Positions 47,201 through 58,240 of a stretch of 64,000 nt of DNA are shown piece by piece. The position numbers and the translations under genes are program-made. Each line of letters starts with the position of its first letter. Position 1 is the first letter of the stretch. Location: assembly GCF_021347895.1 (NCBI RefSeq), contig NC_067120.1:25529361-25593360 (forward strand), in the 5' to 3' direction. The stretch is from Acanthochromis polyacanthus (Eukaryota; Chordata; Actinopteri; Pomacentridae). The notes beneath the pieces are model-generated. The model was not told the origin of the DNA. It saw only the letters and a list, made by a program, of their open reading frames with translations, and did not search any database.

Positions 47201-50200
47201 AAATAACATACGTTATGCAGATGACACAGTGCTGATAGCAAACAGTGAAGAAAACTTGCAGACCATAGTATCCATAATTAATGCAAAGAGGCAAACATTT
47301 TGGTCTATCTTTAAACAAAAAGACAACAGAAGTAACAGTAATTTCAAAGAAAAATGTCATCACAACCTGTAATTTAGAATTAGACCAAGACATACTGAAG
47401 CAAGTTCATCATTTCAAATATCTCGGTTCATGGATGACATCAGATGGGAGATGTGAAGCAGATAACAGATGTAGAGTAGCAATGAATGCAAGAACAGCAT
47501 TTATGAAAATGAAAAATATACTGACAAACAAAAAAATAACAATTAGCATTAGCATGAGGACTCACAGCTGTTACATCCTACCAATTTTGATGTACAGATA
47601 CGAATCCTGGAACATTAATAAAAAAATGTCAAACAAAATCATGGCAGCAGAGATGTGATTTTACATATGTTATGCATATCTTATACGAACAGAATAAGCA
47701 GTGAAGACGTTTTAGAATTACTAAACACAAATTATACACTATTGAACAAAATTAGGAAATGGCAATCAATATTTTTGGACACATCATATATGGAAAGAGA
47801 CACTGAAATATGTTGTCACACCTGGAAAAATGAATGGGAAGAGAGGCCAAGGTAGACAGACAAAGAAAATGATTGATGGGATGACATCATGGCTACATAT
47901 GGAACAGATAACAGTCACAATTCAGAAAGCAAAAGATCAGATTAGATGGAGAGAAATGATTGTCTACACTGAATGGCATAGGACTTGACTGATTGAATGT
48001 TACAGAGGTGCACTACTACATCAGTGGTTAAAAAAATTGCAAATATGAACAATTGGTCATTAATTTTATCACCTCAGAAAGAGCTGCATTGTAATCTAGT
48101 GAGTAGAGCAGCTTTCCTCTCTGCTTTTTGGTCGAGCCGTAGTCAACATCACCCACATCTGGTTGAACCTGCCAGAGGAGTACAAAAACACATTAGCTCA
48201 GATCATTCATGCAGACAAGGACACCAGTCAAGCCGTTTTAGACGGTGATAAGCATAATCAGAGTTGCTCTACTCCTTTAAACTTGAAACACAGATTAATA
48301 CATAGATTCACACTATATATATTTCACTGCATTAGATTTATTAGACTGATGCAATGGAGTGAGTCATTTATAGACCTGAATCTGCTCTGAGGAGCCTGTC
48401 CTCATAGAAAAAACGACCACATAGGTCATCTGTACACGCCCGTATTACGACCGAGTGTTACGTTTTGACGTTAAGCGACCTCTAGCGGTTGAGTAAATAT
48501 CGACACCCCGGTGTCTCAGCTGAAACGTCACCATGAACAAACTTTTACCTAACACTATCCCTCACCCTAACCATAACCCTAACCATAACCCTAAACCCGT
48601 GTTGCGAAAGTGAGGAAAAAGCCATTTCGCGAGGGAAAAGCTGTTTCGCGAATTAAATCCCGTAATGCATTCCTGTCTCCTGTAGGGGCTCTAATGTAAA
48701 TACGCTCTCATGGGTTGTATTCTGGGGCACGTTACATATGACCTGTGTGGTCGTATGAATTTGAGGACTTGTTGGCTCTGAGGTGTAACCAGTTGTAGGT
48801 TACATGAAGTTACCTAGTTTGGTCCAGTCTCTTCCAACCTAACGAATAAGTCTTTTCAAAATGTCACAAGATAAATCTGAGGGATCGTGAGAGGGTTTGA
48901 GAGACAAAAGGAAAAAAGTTCTAATACACAAATCTATGTTCAAGTTTGGACTTTTTCCTATTCCTGTTTGCGTAAAATACTGAATAATTTTAGCTGTGTG
49001 AACGGTTAGTGAAATGACAAAAGAAAAAAACAAAACTCAGAGGAGAAATGTCTTTATACAGCTATACAGGAATAGGGGTCCTGAACTCGACAAACATTTT
49101 TTTGGAAGAGTCTAATTTTTTATTTTATTTACTTATTTTATATTTTAATGTCATGTTTTCTAATCTGTAATCAGAAAAGTAACCAGCAACTACAGCTGCT
49201 AATAGATGTAGTATGACATTATGACATTTTACTGTATGCTGTTTTGGTCCCAGATTGACGTGATCTTTCACTGGATTTACCGTAACTTAAAAAGCTCTCA
49301 GAGAGCGCAGGACTCCGCCAAAGCTGCTCATTCCCCCATATGGCATTCTCAGAAATGCAGCTTTTTTTTTTTTTTAGAAATGCATTATTTGTTTATTAGT
49401 TATTGATGATCAGAAATCACAGCAACATAGAATGTGGACATTTGATATAGATGTTCCCACAAACAAAATGACCTTGTGCCGAGCACAGGGGTGTGTTTTG
49501 CATGTGTACATTATGTACGAATACCGAATTGCATAACGTAGTGTTCACTTGTTGTCATAGTTACAGTGACGCCATGCCACTATCTTGCAATGATACAGAA
49601 ATCTTTAACAAATCCGTGGATCCAGACTATAAACCACATCACTGAAAATCTAATCAATTGGTCCTTGTGTCATTTCTGCCCTTCCCTGAAAATTTCATCC
49701 AAATCCATAAGTCTGTTTTTGAGTATGTTGCAAACAGACAGACAGACAGACTGACGCTGATCATCACATAACTCTGCCGCGTTCCTTGACAGAGTAACAA
49801 AATAGCAATTATAGTATACCCACTTTGTTGACTCCTGACATCAGTAAGAATTTCTCAAATGCTGCTTTTCAGAGCTGGTTATCCTTGTGGAGAATGACAG
49901 AGTCAGAGCTGAGACAACAAGCATATCAGCTGACAGAAATGTGCTTTGCTAATGTGAAGGACTGTAAACCATTCAGTTCAAATAAGTACAAATTCTACAA
50001 GTTATTGATTTTGATGAATTGACAGCTGCCTTCACAACTGACTATCCTAAACACTAACCCAGTAACATCCCTGGTGTGCTTCACAGAATATACCTCAGAA
50101 TCAGATTCACATTGTTCTTTCACTCACTAGCGCTGTGGTTGTTTTTCCATCCATCCCCTTCAGATTGATCTGCTCATTCTTTTTCTTCTGCTGCTTCTTC

Positions 50201-51670
50201 TTCTTGCCTTTGCAGCAGCACTTTATGCAGATACACAGACAGAAGAGCAGAATCAGCAGCCCACCGGCCACAAAGATGGTGTAGAGCGCCCATCGAGGCA
50301 CTGTGGCAGACAAGACAAGGTGACGGTTAGTCTGGTATGATATTTATTGTGTTACGCGCATATAAAACTGGCTTCCTGCATAGTTGTCTGATAGAACACA
50401 AGTGATCTGTACTGATTGCCTTAAGCCAGTCCCCCTTGGAATGACTTAGGAATTGAACAGAGGTTTATGATGGGTCTAATTTATCTTTGCATTATAAACA
50501 TGTATTATCCATTTTCAGAGATTTTCAAAATGGAACAAGCTATTTCAGACAGCCTCAGTTATGGAAGTACAATTTCTGTGAATTGTTCTCATTGAAAAAT
50601 ATTTAAAGCACAGCTTGGATCAGAATGAAATTGCCTTGATTCAGTTAAAAACAATTATTGATTGTGCGATTCTGTAATTTAAAATCATAAAGATACACAA
50701 TTGTGTGCTTAAGAATATTATTTGGATGCTAACTATTACTCCAGAAATGCACTTCAGTAACAAACATTCAGTCATTAAGCTTAAAATTCTGAGCCATTAA
50801 TAATGGATGTCATCTAAAAATGATGGTAAACTGCAAACACAATCAGTTTACTTTAAAATTAGGCCTCCAACTGGCTTCTTCTTTCTCAGTACATCCACTG
50901 AGGTTTATGGTTGATGCCAAATTGAGTAAAAAAAAAAGTTCATAGGACGTAAGTTGATATTATTAAAACTGGTAGCTGTAACACAAAGCTAAAGCACCAT
51001 CACTGTAACAGGAAAAGTTATTTTTTTTGTGCTCAGCAACATTAATGATACTGTTTAAGGGCAAAAAAAGAATACAGATTGGAGAAAACCCATCTGTTTA
51101 ACCCAGCTGTTTCTCTGATTTTGCAGCTCTGTGCAGATGACAGTCTTGTATGTGTCTGTTGTTTTAAGCTATATCAAGGTGGCTGTCTGCTTTGAACATT
51201 CTTCAGAGATCTCTACATAATCTCAAGCTTGGGCTGAGTTCACAGATAAACTTCTTTTATTTTCCTAAAACCCTTAACTCCGCTGTCCATCTCGTTGCCG
51301 TCAATATATTCTTTGAAACTGTTTGATTTACATCAATAAGTATCAGAGGAATTAAATTTAAACTGATACCTTTGAAGCTGGGAAACAGATCTATCAGTTG
51401 AACAAGAGGAATGACTCCAACAAGAAGAAAAATAGGTTGGTGTGGATGGAGGATTGTGTAGATGAAGCAGCTGTTCAGTAACTTACAGGGGATCTTGTTA
51501 AGCAAGTCGTTGAAGAAGTTAGCAGCTGGGTTGACAGTGGTGTTAGTGCTGGGTGAGGTAGTGAAGGTGATGGTGGTGGTGGAGTGATCAGTAACAGTGA
51601 CGTTTGTTGCATCAAGTTCTGTGAAGAATAATGGCTGAGAAGAATTTGGCTCTTGATGGATGGGAGACAT
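38218..51670 (-). CDS. syt8: Synaptotagmin, most likely synaptotagmin 8 (complete)
   Basis: Synaptotagmins are membrane-anchored C2-domain proteins that tie Ca2+ and phospholipid binding to SNARE-driven fusion. Eight exons join in phase to 432 aa: 51487-51670, 50128-50300, 48073-48168, 46743-46910, 46174-46341, 41669-41786, 40915-41048, 38218-38475. Residues 1-61 are a short luminal segment with potential N-glycosylation sites (NSS, NVT, NTT). A membrane span (~66-87, [20 protein letters not shown]) leads to a Cys cluster and a Lys-rich stretch. C2A starts at [10 protein letters not shown] (137) and C2B at [10 protein letters not shown] (~266). C2A keeps Asp166, Asp172 and Asp224 but has Asn226 and Glu232 at two usual Asp positions; C2B keeps all five (297, 303, 357, 359, 365), a polybasic [10 protein letters not shown] strand and WHSLL near the end. 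Two 168-nt C2A exons match the family layout. Naming as syt8 rests on its position beside tnni2; a Syt1/2/5-type paralogue cannot be excluded. Confidence 0.92.
38603..40377 (+). mobile_element. Degenerate Tc1-like transposon with a nested insertion
   Basis: Flanked by TA (38601-38602, 40378-40379), with inverted ends CACTACCAGTCAAAAGTTTG and CAAACTTTTGACTGGTAGTG. The left TIR is interrupted at ~38636-38895 by a foreign ~260-bp AGGTCA-rich segment and then resumes ('gtagattctcactggaggca' against the right-arm 'tgccttcagtgagaatctac'). The transposase piece at 39388-39825 has the linker [17 protein letters not shown] and [13 protein letters not shown] (first catalytic Asp). Later blocks (DNDPKHTS near 39900) are in other frames. 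It sits in the last synaptotagmin intron. Confidence 0.88.
38636..38895. repeat. AGGTCA-rich segment inserted in a Tc1 end
   Basis: About 260 bp between the two halves of a Tc1 inverted repeat. It contains TGACCTTGACCTCATTTTCA and AAGGTCACAAGGGTCA, repeated half-sites of the nuclear-receptor type in both orientations. A related segment is at ~5385-5412. The outer boundaries (ACCGCCTGGCAAAA... and ...TAAAACTTCTTG) do not form clear TIRs, so its class is unknown. Confidence 0.5.
41886..42208 (+). repeat. SINE-like repeat S1 (copy 3)
   Basis: It runs from 'gttgcacagtgactttggca' through 'tctttctgcatggagtttt' and 'gtagactggtgacctgtcc' to the GGATGGATGG tail. It lies 100 bp outside synaptotagmin exon 41669-41786, in the intron and antisense to the gene. 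Confidence 0.8.
42871..45989 (+). mobile_element. Nearly full-length RTE-type LINE with 17-bp target duplication
   Basis: A 3.1-kb non-LTR retrotransposon bordered by identical 17-bp repeats ATGCTGGAATGCAGAGG at 42854-42870 and 45990-46006. It carries an endonuclease-reverse transcriptase ORF from ~43085 to 45961 and a short AAG-type 3' tail. It lies in the synaptotagmin intron between the exons at 46174 and 41786, in the opposite orientation to the gene. Domain content and the compact 3' end fit the RTE clade. Confidence 0.92.
43085..45961 (+). pseudogene. RTE endonuclease-reverse transcriptase ORF, few lesions
   Basis: The endonuclease begins [20 protein letters not shown] and [13 protein letters not shown], with GADFNGHVG at ~43590. 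A frame change follows near 43560-43613, then QVDYILCRR and the linker to 44471 (TGA). Reverse transcriptase blocks follow: [57 protein letters not shown], then a TAA at ~45120 directly before [17 protein letters not shown], and [12 protein letters not shown]. One further frame change near 45500-45530 precedes [20 protein letters not shown] and the C terminus ending at 45961. About four lesions over 2.9 kb mean the copy is recent but no longer active. Confidence 0.9.
47175..47990 (+). mobile_element. 5'-truncated LINE fragment (reverse transcriptase C-terminal part)
   Basis: It begins at the RT active-site region (TYVMQMTQC, out of frame with YADDT-like [14 protein letters not shown]). It continues [37 protein letters not shown] and [18 protein letters not shown], a thumb/tail region like that of RTE-type and related LINEs, and ends near 'gagaaatgattgtctacact' and a TGA at ~47987. 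Several stops break the frame. It lies between synaptotagmin exons 46743-46910 and 48073-48168. Confidence 0.78.
48385..48785. mobile_element. MITE carrying telomere-like repeats
   Basis: Imperfect inverted ends: CTGAGGAGCC, TGTCCTCATA and ACGACCACATAGGTCAT on the left mirror ATGACCTGTGTGGTCGT and GTTGGCTCTGAGG on the right. Inside, at ~48565-48596, lies a run of CCCTAACCATAA units close to the vertebrate telomere repeat, then paired 'tttcgcgagg' and 'tttcgcgaat' motifs. No coding sequence. It sits in the synaptotagmin intron after exon 2. Confidence 0.65.
49520..49797 (-). repeat. Partial MITE of family M2
   Basis: It contains 'aatctaatcaattggtcctt', 'cttccctgaaaatttcatcc' and CGCGTTCCTTGACAGAGTA, matching the right arm of 35929-36426. 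The left arm is absent. It lies in a synaptotagmin intron. Confidence 0.75.
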
Positions 51671-51760
51671 GATGAGGAGCTCGTGGAAGCTAGGGATGTG
51701 AAAACAGTTTCAGGTTATTGTCTCGTAATAACTGGAGTTATTACCTCCCGTAACAGCCTA

Positions 51761-52130
51761 CATTACCGTCAAAAAGTTTGGGGTCACCCAGGCAATTTCA
51801 TGTTTTCCATGAAAACTTACATTTTATTCATATGCTAACATAATTGCACAAACGTTTTCTAATCATCAATTAGCCTTCCAACACCATTAGCTAACACAAT
51901 GTACCATTAGAATACAGGAGGGATGGTTGTTTGAAATGGGTGTCTATACCCTATGCAGATATTCCATTAACAACCAGCTGTTTCCAGCTAGAATAGTTAT
52001 TTACCACATGAACAATGTCTAGACTATTTCTGATTGAATTAATGAATTAATGATATCTTCATTGAAAAAAAGTGCTTTTCTTTCAAAAAATAAGGACATT
52101 TCTAAGTGACTCCGAACTTTTGAACAGTAG
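51761..52130. mobile_element. MITE of family M1 just upstream of the synaptotagmin start
   Basis: A 370-bp element with ends CATTACCGTCAAAAAGTTTG and CCGAACTTTTGAACAGTAG, flanked by TA (51759-51760, 52131-52132). It begins 90 bp upstream of the synaptotagmin ATG (51670), so it lies in the 5' UTR, a first intron or the proximal promoter. Confidence 0.85.
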
Positions 52131-52234
52131 TATTTCCGCAAGCAAGGTTATATAGAGACTTTCGCCTGAAACAATTGGTTATTTTTTATTGTTAAAAAAT
52201 CTGCAGTGGGTGAATGTGAGTGTGATTGTTTGTC

Positions 52235-52395
52235 TGTATATGAAATTGTCTGTGTGACCCCAAACTTTTGAATGGTAGTGTGTGTAGTGATGAACACATA
52301 CACTGCACTGGAGTCTTGAATGTATGCATGCAGAGTGTGAACATATCTGCATGAATCATGAAGTTTAAGATAATATCACTTAACAAATCCATCAC
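52235..52395. repeat. M1 element end plus 110-bp block shared with 3516-3624
   Basis: A second M1 end ('tgaccccaaacttttgaatg', 'gtagtgtg') is followed at 52284 by the block also found at 3516-3624, ending 'aacaaatccatcac'. Here the two are directly joined, whereas at the left copy a LINE tail lies between them. Confidence 0.65.
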
Positions 52396-52762
52396 GTTAA
52401 GCACCAAATGTAGTTCTATAGTTTCAGAAAAGCGTCTCAACATTACATTACTATGCAAAGTTGTCAATGTAAACATACATTGTTAACCAGAGCCACCTTG
52501 TGGTTCATTTATGAACATAAATGCATAAATGAACATATGAATTTTTAGGCCCATTAGTGGTGAAAACTGGTAAATTTAGATTAAAAATGCTACCTGCATT
52601 TAAAAGATTTTATTTATTTATTTTTTGTCATGGCGTCTGACAAATTTCTTTAGAGATTAAAGTTACCAGACCCCTCGAGTAGTGGAATGGTCATGCCTTC
52701 AGAAGAAGGTTAAAAAAAAAAAAAAAAAAACAATATAAAAATATCAGCATAAAAGCCAATGA

Positions 52763-52940
52763 GGCCCCTGGTAGCTCAACTGGTTGTGCAGGCTAACTAT
52801 AAACACAGGCTATCATCCCTGGCACAGTGGTCATGAGCTCAAATCCAGCTCATGGCCCCTTGCTGCATGTCTTCTCCTCACTTTCCTGTCTCTCTCTCAC
52901 TATTGTCCTACCAAAAAAGGTCAAAAATTGTCTTTAAAAA
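52763..52940 (+). mobile_element. tRNA-derived SINE
   Basis: It starts GGCCCCTGGTAGCTCAACTG, where TAGCTCAACTGG fits an RNA polymerase III A box. It continues to 'gagctcaaatccagctc', a decayed B box, then a tRNA-unrelated body ('tgctgcatgtcttctcctca', 'ctgtctctctctcac') and an A-rich tail near 52915-52940. The tRNA part is too diverged to be a tRNA gene. An A18 tract at 52709-52730 precedes it. Confidence 0.75.
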
Positions 52941-53212
52941 AAGCCACATAACCATTTGTTGTCATTCAATTTTTTGATGGTGAAAACTCCCAAGCTTGAG
53001 TTTGGAAGTTTCCCAGCAGCGCTGACGTATAAAAACTCTAATGACACGACTGAGTGGAATTCCTCTTGCAGGTCTCCACCATGAACAAACAGCAGCAGCA
53101 GCACATTAACCCATTGTCTGATTACCACTCTGATAACAGCACTCCTTACAGTGCTACACCACTGTTTCTGTGTTACCCACCAGAGGGATCCATTAGTCAC
53201 CTGGCCTAGAAA

Positions 53213-53336
<124 letters not shown>

Positions 53337-53339
53337 ACT

Positions 53340-54880
53340 TCATGAGTTTACATGGATTAAAGCTGGAAGTGAAATACTTTACTCACTTTTGCAGGGTTTT
53401 ACAGAAATTTCGACATCCCTACTTGCTCTAACCAGACGACTGGCTAAAACTGGAGTGTTTCTGATGTGTATCATTTACAATAAGAAGAATTTCTACTGGA
53501 TAATGCCTGAAAGGGAAGGAAGTGACGTCTAACAGGGAGACTGGACCAGACTTTTCCTAAAAACAATCCTAAAACAGGAAATGTCTCCTCCCTCGATCCA
53601 GTCTGTTTTCACTGTAATCAGCGGGCAACCCCATCGTAGGCTCCTGTTAATGCAGGCTTTAACAGGAGGCTATGCTCTTTTTCATTTATCAACTGTAAAA
53701 GTGGTCAGTGACAAGTGCACTTCCTGCCCAACTGAAAACTGGTGGCAAAAATGATGAATGCTGCCAAAGTCGCTTAGAATTTATGTTATCAGACACTTAA
53801 TTCTGATAAGATGCCCAGCATGTCAGATTAAGTGATTATAGTTCAAAATTCTTGCCGATTCAGCTGAGAGACATGGCATAGTAGACATTTGTCCTTGACC
53901 AAAAAAGGACCAGTGTGTCTGATGTTGGCTGCCTTGACTTCAGTAGATTGCAACAGGAGAACAGACAGCTGTCTGACCCATAGATCACTGAAGGACAGTT
54001 ACTTTTCCTGAGGACACTGCAGTGTGTTGTCACATTGTTTTGTCACTGCCATGCTGAAAGGTTTGCTACAGTCTTAGATTACTGCACTCTGGAGGGTCTT
54101 TTTTCAGTTTTGACCAGTCTCACTTTCTCTGCCATTAACTCTTGTGTTGTCTTAGGGTAAAAAATGGCCCAGCCACTATGTTTAACAGCAGAAGAAAAAC
54201 CCCTAAATAACCTTTTTTTTTTCAGCTTGAAATTTGATGACTTTTCTTAAAGTGATCCCAACATCAGACAAAGTGAAACATTGTCTTTGTTTATATTTTC
54301 ATCAAAACTGTACACCCCCAGGGTACAAAGATTTTCTTAAGGTCATTTTTGACCTGGCAGTTAAAAATCACAGTCACAGTGGACTAAAACATACACACAA
54401 TAAGAAACTGAGATTATGTGTGCTGCTGATTGATCTCAGAAAAACGTCCGCTTTCATATGCACTGTTGTTTCCCTTCGAATAAAAAATGCATTTCAAGCT
54501 ACTTTCTGCATATTTCTGGGACTTTCTTAGGATGTACAAGTATTATCTCTTGCTAAACAAGTAATTTTTACACCTATGCAGTACTTTTAGCAGCAATAAT
54601 AGTGGTTATACACCTCTATTTTAGTAAAGAAAACAGTTATAATATGTGAGATGTAATAAAAAAAAACAGTGATATCTACTGAGAGAAATGTAGAAGAAAG
54701 AACAGAAAAAGATAAGAGAGGATAAAAATGATTGAAAGTCAAAAGAAGGACAAGTGGAAGAAATAAAGGAAGCAAAAATAAGGTAAGATAAAAAAGAAAA
54801 AGAGTGGAAGAGATAAAGAAATGTTATAGAAAAAAGAGTGGAGAGTGGAGGGGTTGGGTAGAAAACACAATGGAAGGCAA
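53340..54880. other. Upstream region of synaptotagmin, no gene seen
   Basis: AT-rich, with a purine-rich GAAA/AAAG stretch at 54640-54860. A 'gtgttgtcttagggtaaaaa' stretch near 54143 resembles ends of common fish MITEs but no partner end was found. The 98-codon frame at 54234-54530 shows no domain. Confidence 0.45.
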
Positions 54881-54884
54881 GGCA

Positions 54885-56035
54885 TGTTTATTTGTATAGC
54901 ATGATTCATACACAAGACAATTCAAGGTGCTTTACAATGACAAAGAAATACATTCAGAAAAAATATTTAAAGGTACACATACATTAAAATTATAGATATA
55001 AAACATAAAAGTAGATATTAAGATCATAAAAGTCTATTAAAAGTCAAGAAAACAGATTGAGCATCTAAGAGAAAGCTGTAATAAACAACACGGCCTGATT
55101 TAAAAGAGCCGACAGTTTGAGCAGACCTCAGGTGTTCAGGAAGTTTGTTCCACAGGTGAGGAGCATAATAGCTGAATGCTGCTTCACTATTCTTGGTTCT
55201 GGTTCTGGGAACACACGGTAAACTTGTCCCTAATGACCTGAGGGCTCTGGATGCTTCATATGGAGCTAATAAGTGCAGGATGTACCGGGCTTTGCAAAAG
55301 TGCTCTTTAGAGACGTTTACATGTCGAAGTGAAAAATTCCATTAAATAAACTGAAAGTTCTACCTTATAGGCAGGTGTCCTTAATACATTTTTTTTTCTC
55401 CGGTGAAGTTGTATCAAGATGGAAGTCAAAAGAGTTGAGATATCTGCTCTCCTTCGTGCTGAACATCAGCCGGATGACCGTCGACAGAGTCACGGAGAGG
55501 CTAAAAAATGGTGAAGATCTTTCAGGTCTTCACCATTCTTGAAAGATCATCTGAAAGATCTTCACCATTCTTGAGCCTCTCCGCGACTCTGTGGACGGTC
55601 ATCCGGCTGATGTTCAGCTGTTTGGCTCTGTCAGACTTGTTGTGGCCAGCATGAAGAAGAGCAGATATCTCAACTCTTTTGACTTCCATCTTGATACAAC
55701 TTCACCGGAGAACAAATTTGTATTAATGACACCTGCCTATAAGGTAGAACTTTCAGTTTGTTCAATGGAATTTTTCACTCCGACATGTAAACGTCTCTAA
55801 AGATCATGAAACCGTGTAACAGAACTTTTGCAAAGCCCGGTACTTTGGTGCAAGACCATTCAGTGTTTTTTAGTCCAGGAGTAAGATTTTGAACTCTATC
55901 CTTTTTGAGGACTGGTGTAATTTGGTTCTGTTACCTGGTGTTAGGACTCTGTCAGCAGCATTCTGGATCAGCTGCAGCTGCTTGATCGATTTCTTGCTAA
56001 TGGAAGCAAGGAGACAACTAAATCAGTAGGTTTGA
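54885..56035 (-). mobile_element. L2-like LINE 3' end, split by a palindromic mariner element
   Basis: The left border is a GGCAAGGCATG motif followed by 'tttatttgtatagcatgatt', a LINE 3' end resembling that at 8992. The minus strand near 55140 still encodes a trace of the C-terminal tail (NKLPEHLRSAQTV-like). The element at 55285-55840 interrupts it; the LINE resumes with 'ggtgcaagaccattcagtg' and continues to about 56035. No intact ORF. Confidence 0.72.
55285..55840. mobile_element. 556-bp palindromic mariner-type element nested in LINE tail
   Basis: The two arms of ~230 bp mirror each other: CCGGGCTTTGCAAAAG and 'gaagtcaaaagagttgagat' on the left, 'atctcaactcttttgacttc' and CTTTTGCAAAGCCCGG on the right. 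TA flanks both ends (55283-55284, 55841-55842). Each arm carries the same 5' part of a mariner-like transposase (MEVKRVEISALLRA... then SRMTV-like and AERLKNGEDLS-like remnants), reading inward from both sides. It is therefore a head-to-head duplication of one transposon end, not a simple deletion derivative. Confidence 0.85.
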
Positions 56036-56039
56036 TCAG

Positions 56040-57142
56040 GAAAAAAGAAAAACAGGAACAAAAACAGAGGATGGGAAGATGGAGTTAAATTGAAAACAAG
56101 GAGAAACATAAAAGAGCAGATGAATGGAAAAAAAACTGAAATACTAAAAGACTGAAATAATCATTTCCAGTAAAGAACTGACAGAAGTATCACTAAAATA
56201 AATCAGAGAAGAATGATGGGGGAGAGAGAAGGAACGAGAAAAGAAAGATGGAAGTGAAGTTGGCTGATGGTCACCAGTGAAAATGTTTACATGTTGCGTT
56301 TTCCTTAAACAAACCAAGAGCTCACATGGCTGCAGTTCAAACTAGCATAGCCAGTTTTAATGTCCAAACTGTAAAACTGGAGCATTAGTCACAGATCTTT
56401 ACTGCATTGTGCAGTTCTCACATCATCAGTGTCTGTTAGTGTGGCATTACTAAACAGTGACAGACACAAACCATACAATACAGATCAAACACAAAAACAA
56501 CAACAGTACCTGGGTATAATGATGAATTTCTCTCCAGAAGTTGTTTATTTAAATCTCATGTCTTCTCCTTTTTGTTCAGTCGGCTGTTAAATGTGTCCAG
56601 CTGAACTTCAGTCGGTCATCTTCAGCTCTTCAAGTGTGTTGACTTGCACCTGCAGCAGCCACCACACCTGCTGAGCACACACACTTAGCGATGCAGTCAG
56701 TATTCAAACAGAGGTGGAGTTACTGGAATTCCACATATTTAAATACATGAAACAGAGCAACAGCTACTAAAACAACAACAACCAAGTCTGAGTGCTGATC
56801 CTTCTCAGTGGAATAACCAACACTTCAAATTGGGATGCAGATATTTGAAAATGTTATCTTGTGTTTTCTACCATTTGATACAATTTTGTTGTCAGTTTTG
56901 CAACCATGGATGACACTGTCACCTGGTCCACCACTTTGGTCCAGTTGGAAATATCTAAATGGATTCACATGATTGTGTGGTGTTGAGCAATATGTCTCCA
57001 CAACTGTAGGATGGATAGCTCTGAAATTTGGCCTGGACATTCACAATCTCCTTAAGATAAAATGGAACTTTGGTGATCTGTAACTTTTACCAGTGAACAC
57101 ATATATCAGCACACTGTATAAATTGCCTAAGGGAACCATTCT
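56040..57142. other. Upstream region of synaptotagmin, no gene seen
   Basis: AT-rich. On the minus strand a CCCAG then GTACTG donor-like site at ~56511 could end an untranslated first exon of the synaptotagmin gene, but nothing in the sequence confirms it. E-box-like CACCTG motifs lie near 56647 and 56666. Confidence 0.35.
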
Positions 57143-57440
57143 TCCATTTTCCATACCTGCTTATTGTGATGAGGGTGGCAAAGGAGCTGAAGTCTATCCC
57201 AGCTGAGTAAGAAGCAGATTCACCTGGACAGGTCACAGTCCATCATAGGGCCACAAGGGAGACAGAAAACCAAGTACACTCACTTTCACAGCTGCTGACA
57301 ATTTACTACATAACTTAACCTAAGCATGTCTGTCTTTAGACTGCGGGAGGAAGGTGGAGAACCTGGAGGAAACCCAAGCAGGCATAGTGAGAAGATGAAT
57401 ATTCCACACAGAAAGACCCCAGCTGACCTGATACTAACCA
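57143..57440 (-). repeat. SINE-like repeat S1 (copy 4, inverted)
   Basis: The reverse complement of the family: 'ccattttccatacctgctta', then 'ctatcccagctgagtaag', 'tgggaggaaggtggagaac'-like text and 'cacagaaagaccccagctga'. The tRNA-like head is missing and a Tc1 fragment abuts it at 57450. Confidence 0.7.
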
Positions 57441-57449
57441 CTGCATCTA

Positions 57450-58240
57450 TAGTGGTGGAAAAAGGTTTTCGGACACCCCATGCATTTGTGAAATACTGCA
57501 TTAAGAATCACTCTTAGGTCTTCAAGTGTCATTTCTTTTAGCACAGTCACAACCAAAATACTAAACAAATCCTAAAAAAGCCATTAAAAACTTCAAATTG
57601 ATTGTTTGCATTAAAATACATAACACCTTTTTAGTACTGAGTCATTTTGGGACCAGTGATCCATTAATGAAAAAGACACAGTTTTTGTTGCCGTGCTTCA
57701 GGTCTATATAAAGCCAGCACATTTGAAAGTTCTTCAGAGCCAAAAATGGCTAAAACAAGGAACCTAACACAGGAAACAAGTCTGAAGATACAGATTCTCA
57801 GCCAGGAAGGATACAGCTGCTGCTAGATAGCCAGGAAGTGCAGATGCAGTCCTTCAGCAGTTGGATACACACTGCAGAAATACAGACGAACTAACAGCTT
57901 GGAAGACAAACCAAGGTCTGGGCATTCAAGGGTTTCTTCAGCAAGAAATGACCGCATCCTAATCTGCATGTGTAGGGAAAACTGCCAAATGATATCACAG
58001 GAGCTTCAGCAGCAGTGGTCAAACCAAAGTGGTGTCCAGTGTTCCACTTGCACTACACGTGGCCAACTTTTACATCATGGCTTAAAGTCCTACAAGGCTG
58101 TCAATAAGCCTGTCAAAGAGGTTTTATCAGCACAATGTACCAACATTTACCAAATATCTGTTCAAAGTGCAACTTTTAATTCTGATATAATGCTGGACAG
58201 TTTAATGAAACTCGCTGCATAATATTTTATTTTCTGAGTA
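57450..58240 (+). mobile_element. Decayed Tc1-like transposon fragment
   Basis: The left end TAGTGGTGGAAAAAGGTTTT and 'tttgtgaaatactgcattaa' is a Tc1-type terminus. Inside, 57745-58222 carries pieces of the N-terminal DNA-binding half of a transposase (QILSQEGYSC..., YTLQKYRRTNSLEDKPRSGH...RNDRILICMCREN). The catalytic half and right terminus are missing. Confidence 0.75.

Noticed and set aside
52763..52860. Possible tRNA gene
   Set aside because: The A-box-like start is present but the B box and cloverleaf are too degraded, and a SINE body and A-rich tail follow.
56500..56530. Untranslated first exon of the synaptotagmin gene
   Set aside because: A CCCAG/GTACTG donor-like site exists, but without transcript data it cannot be told from chance.
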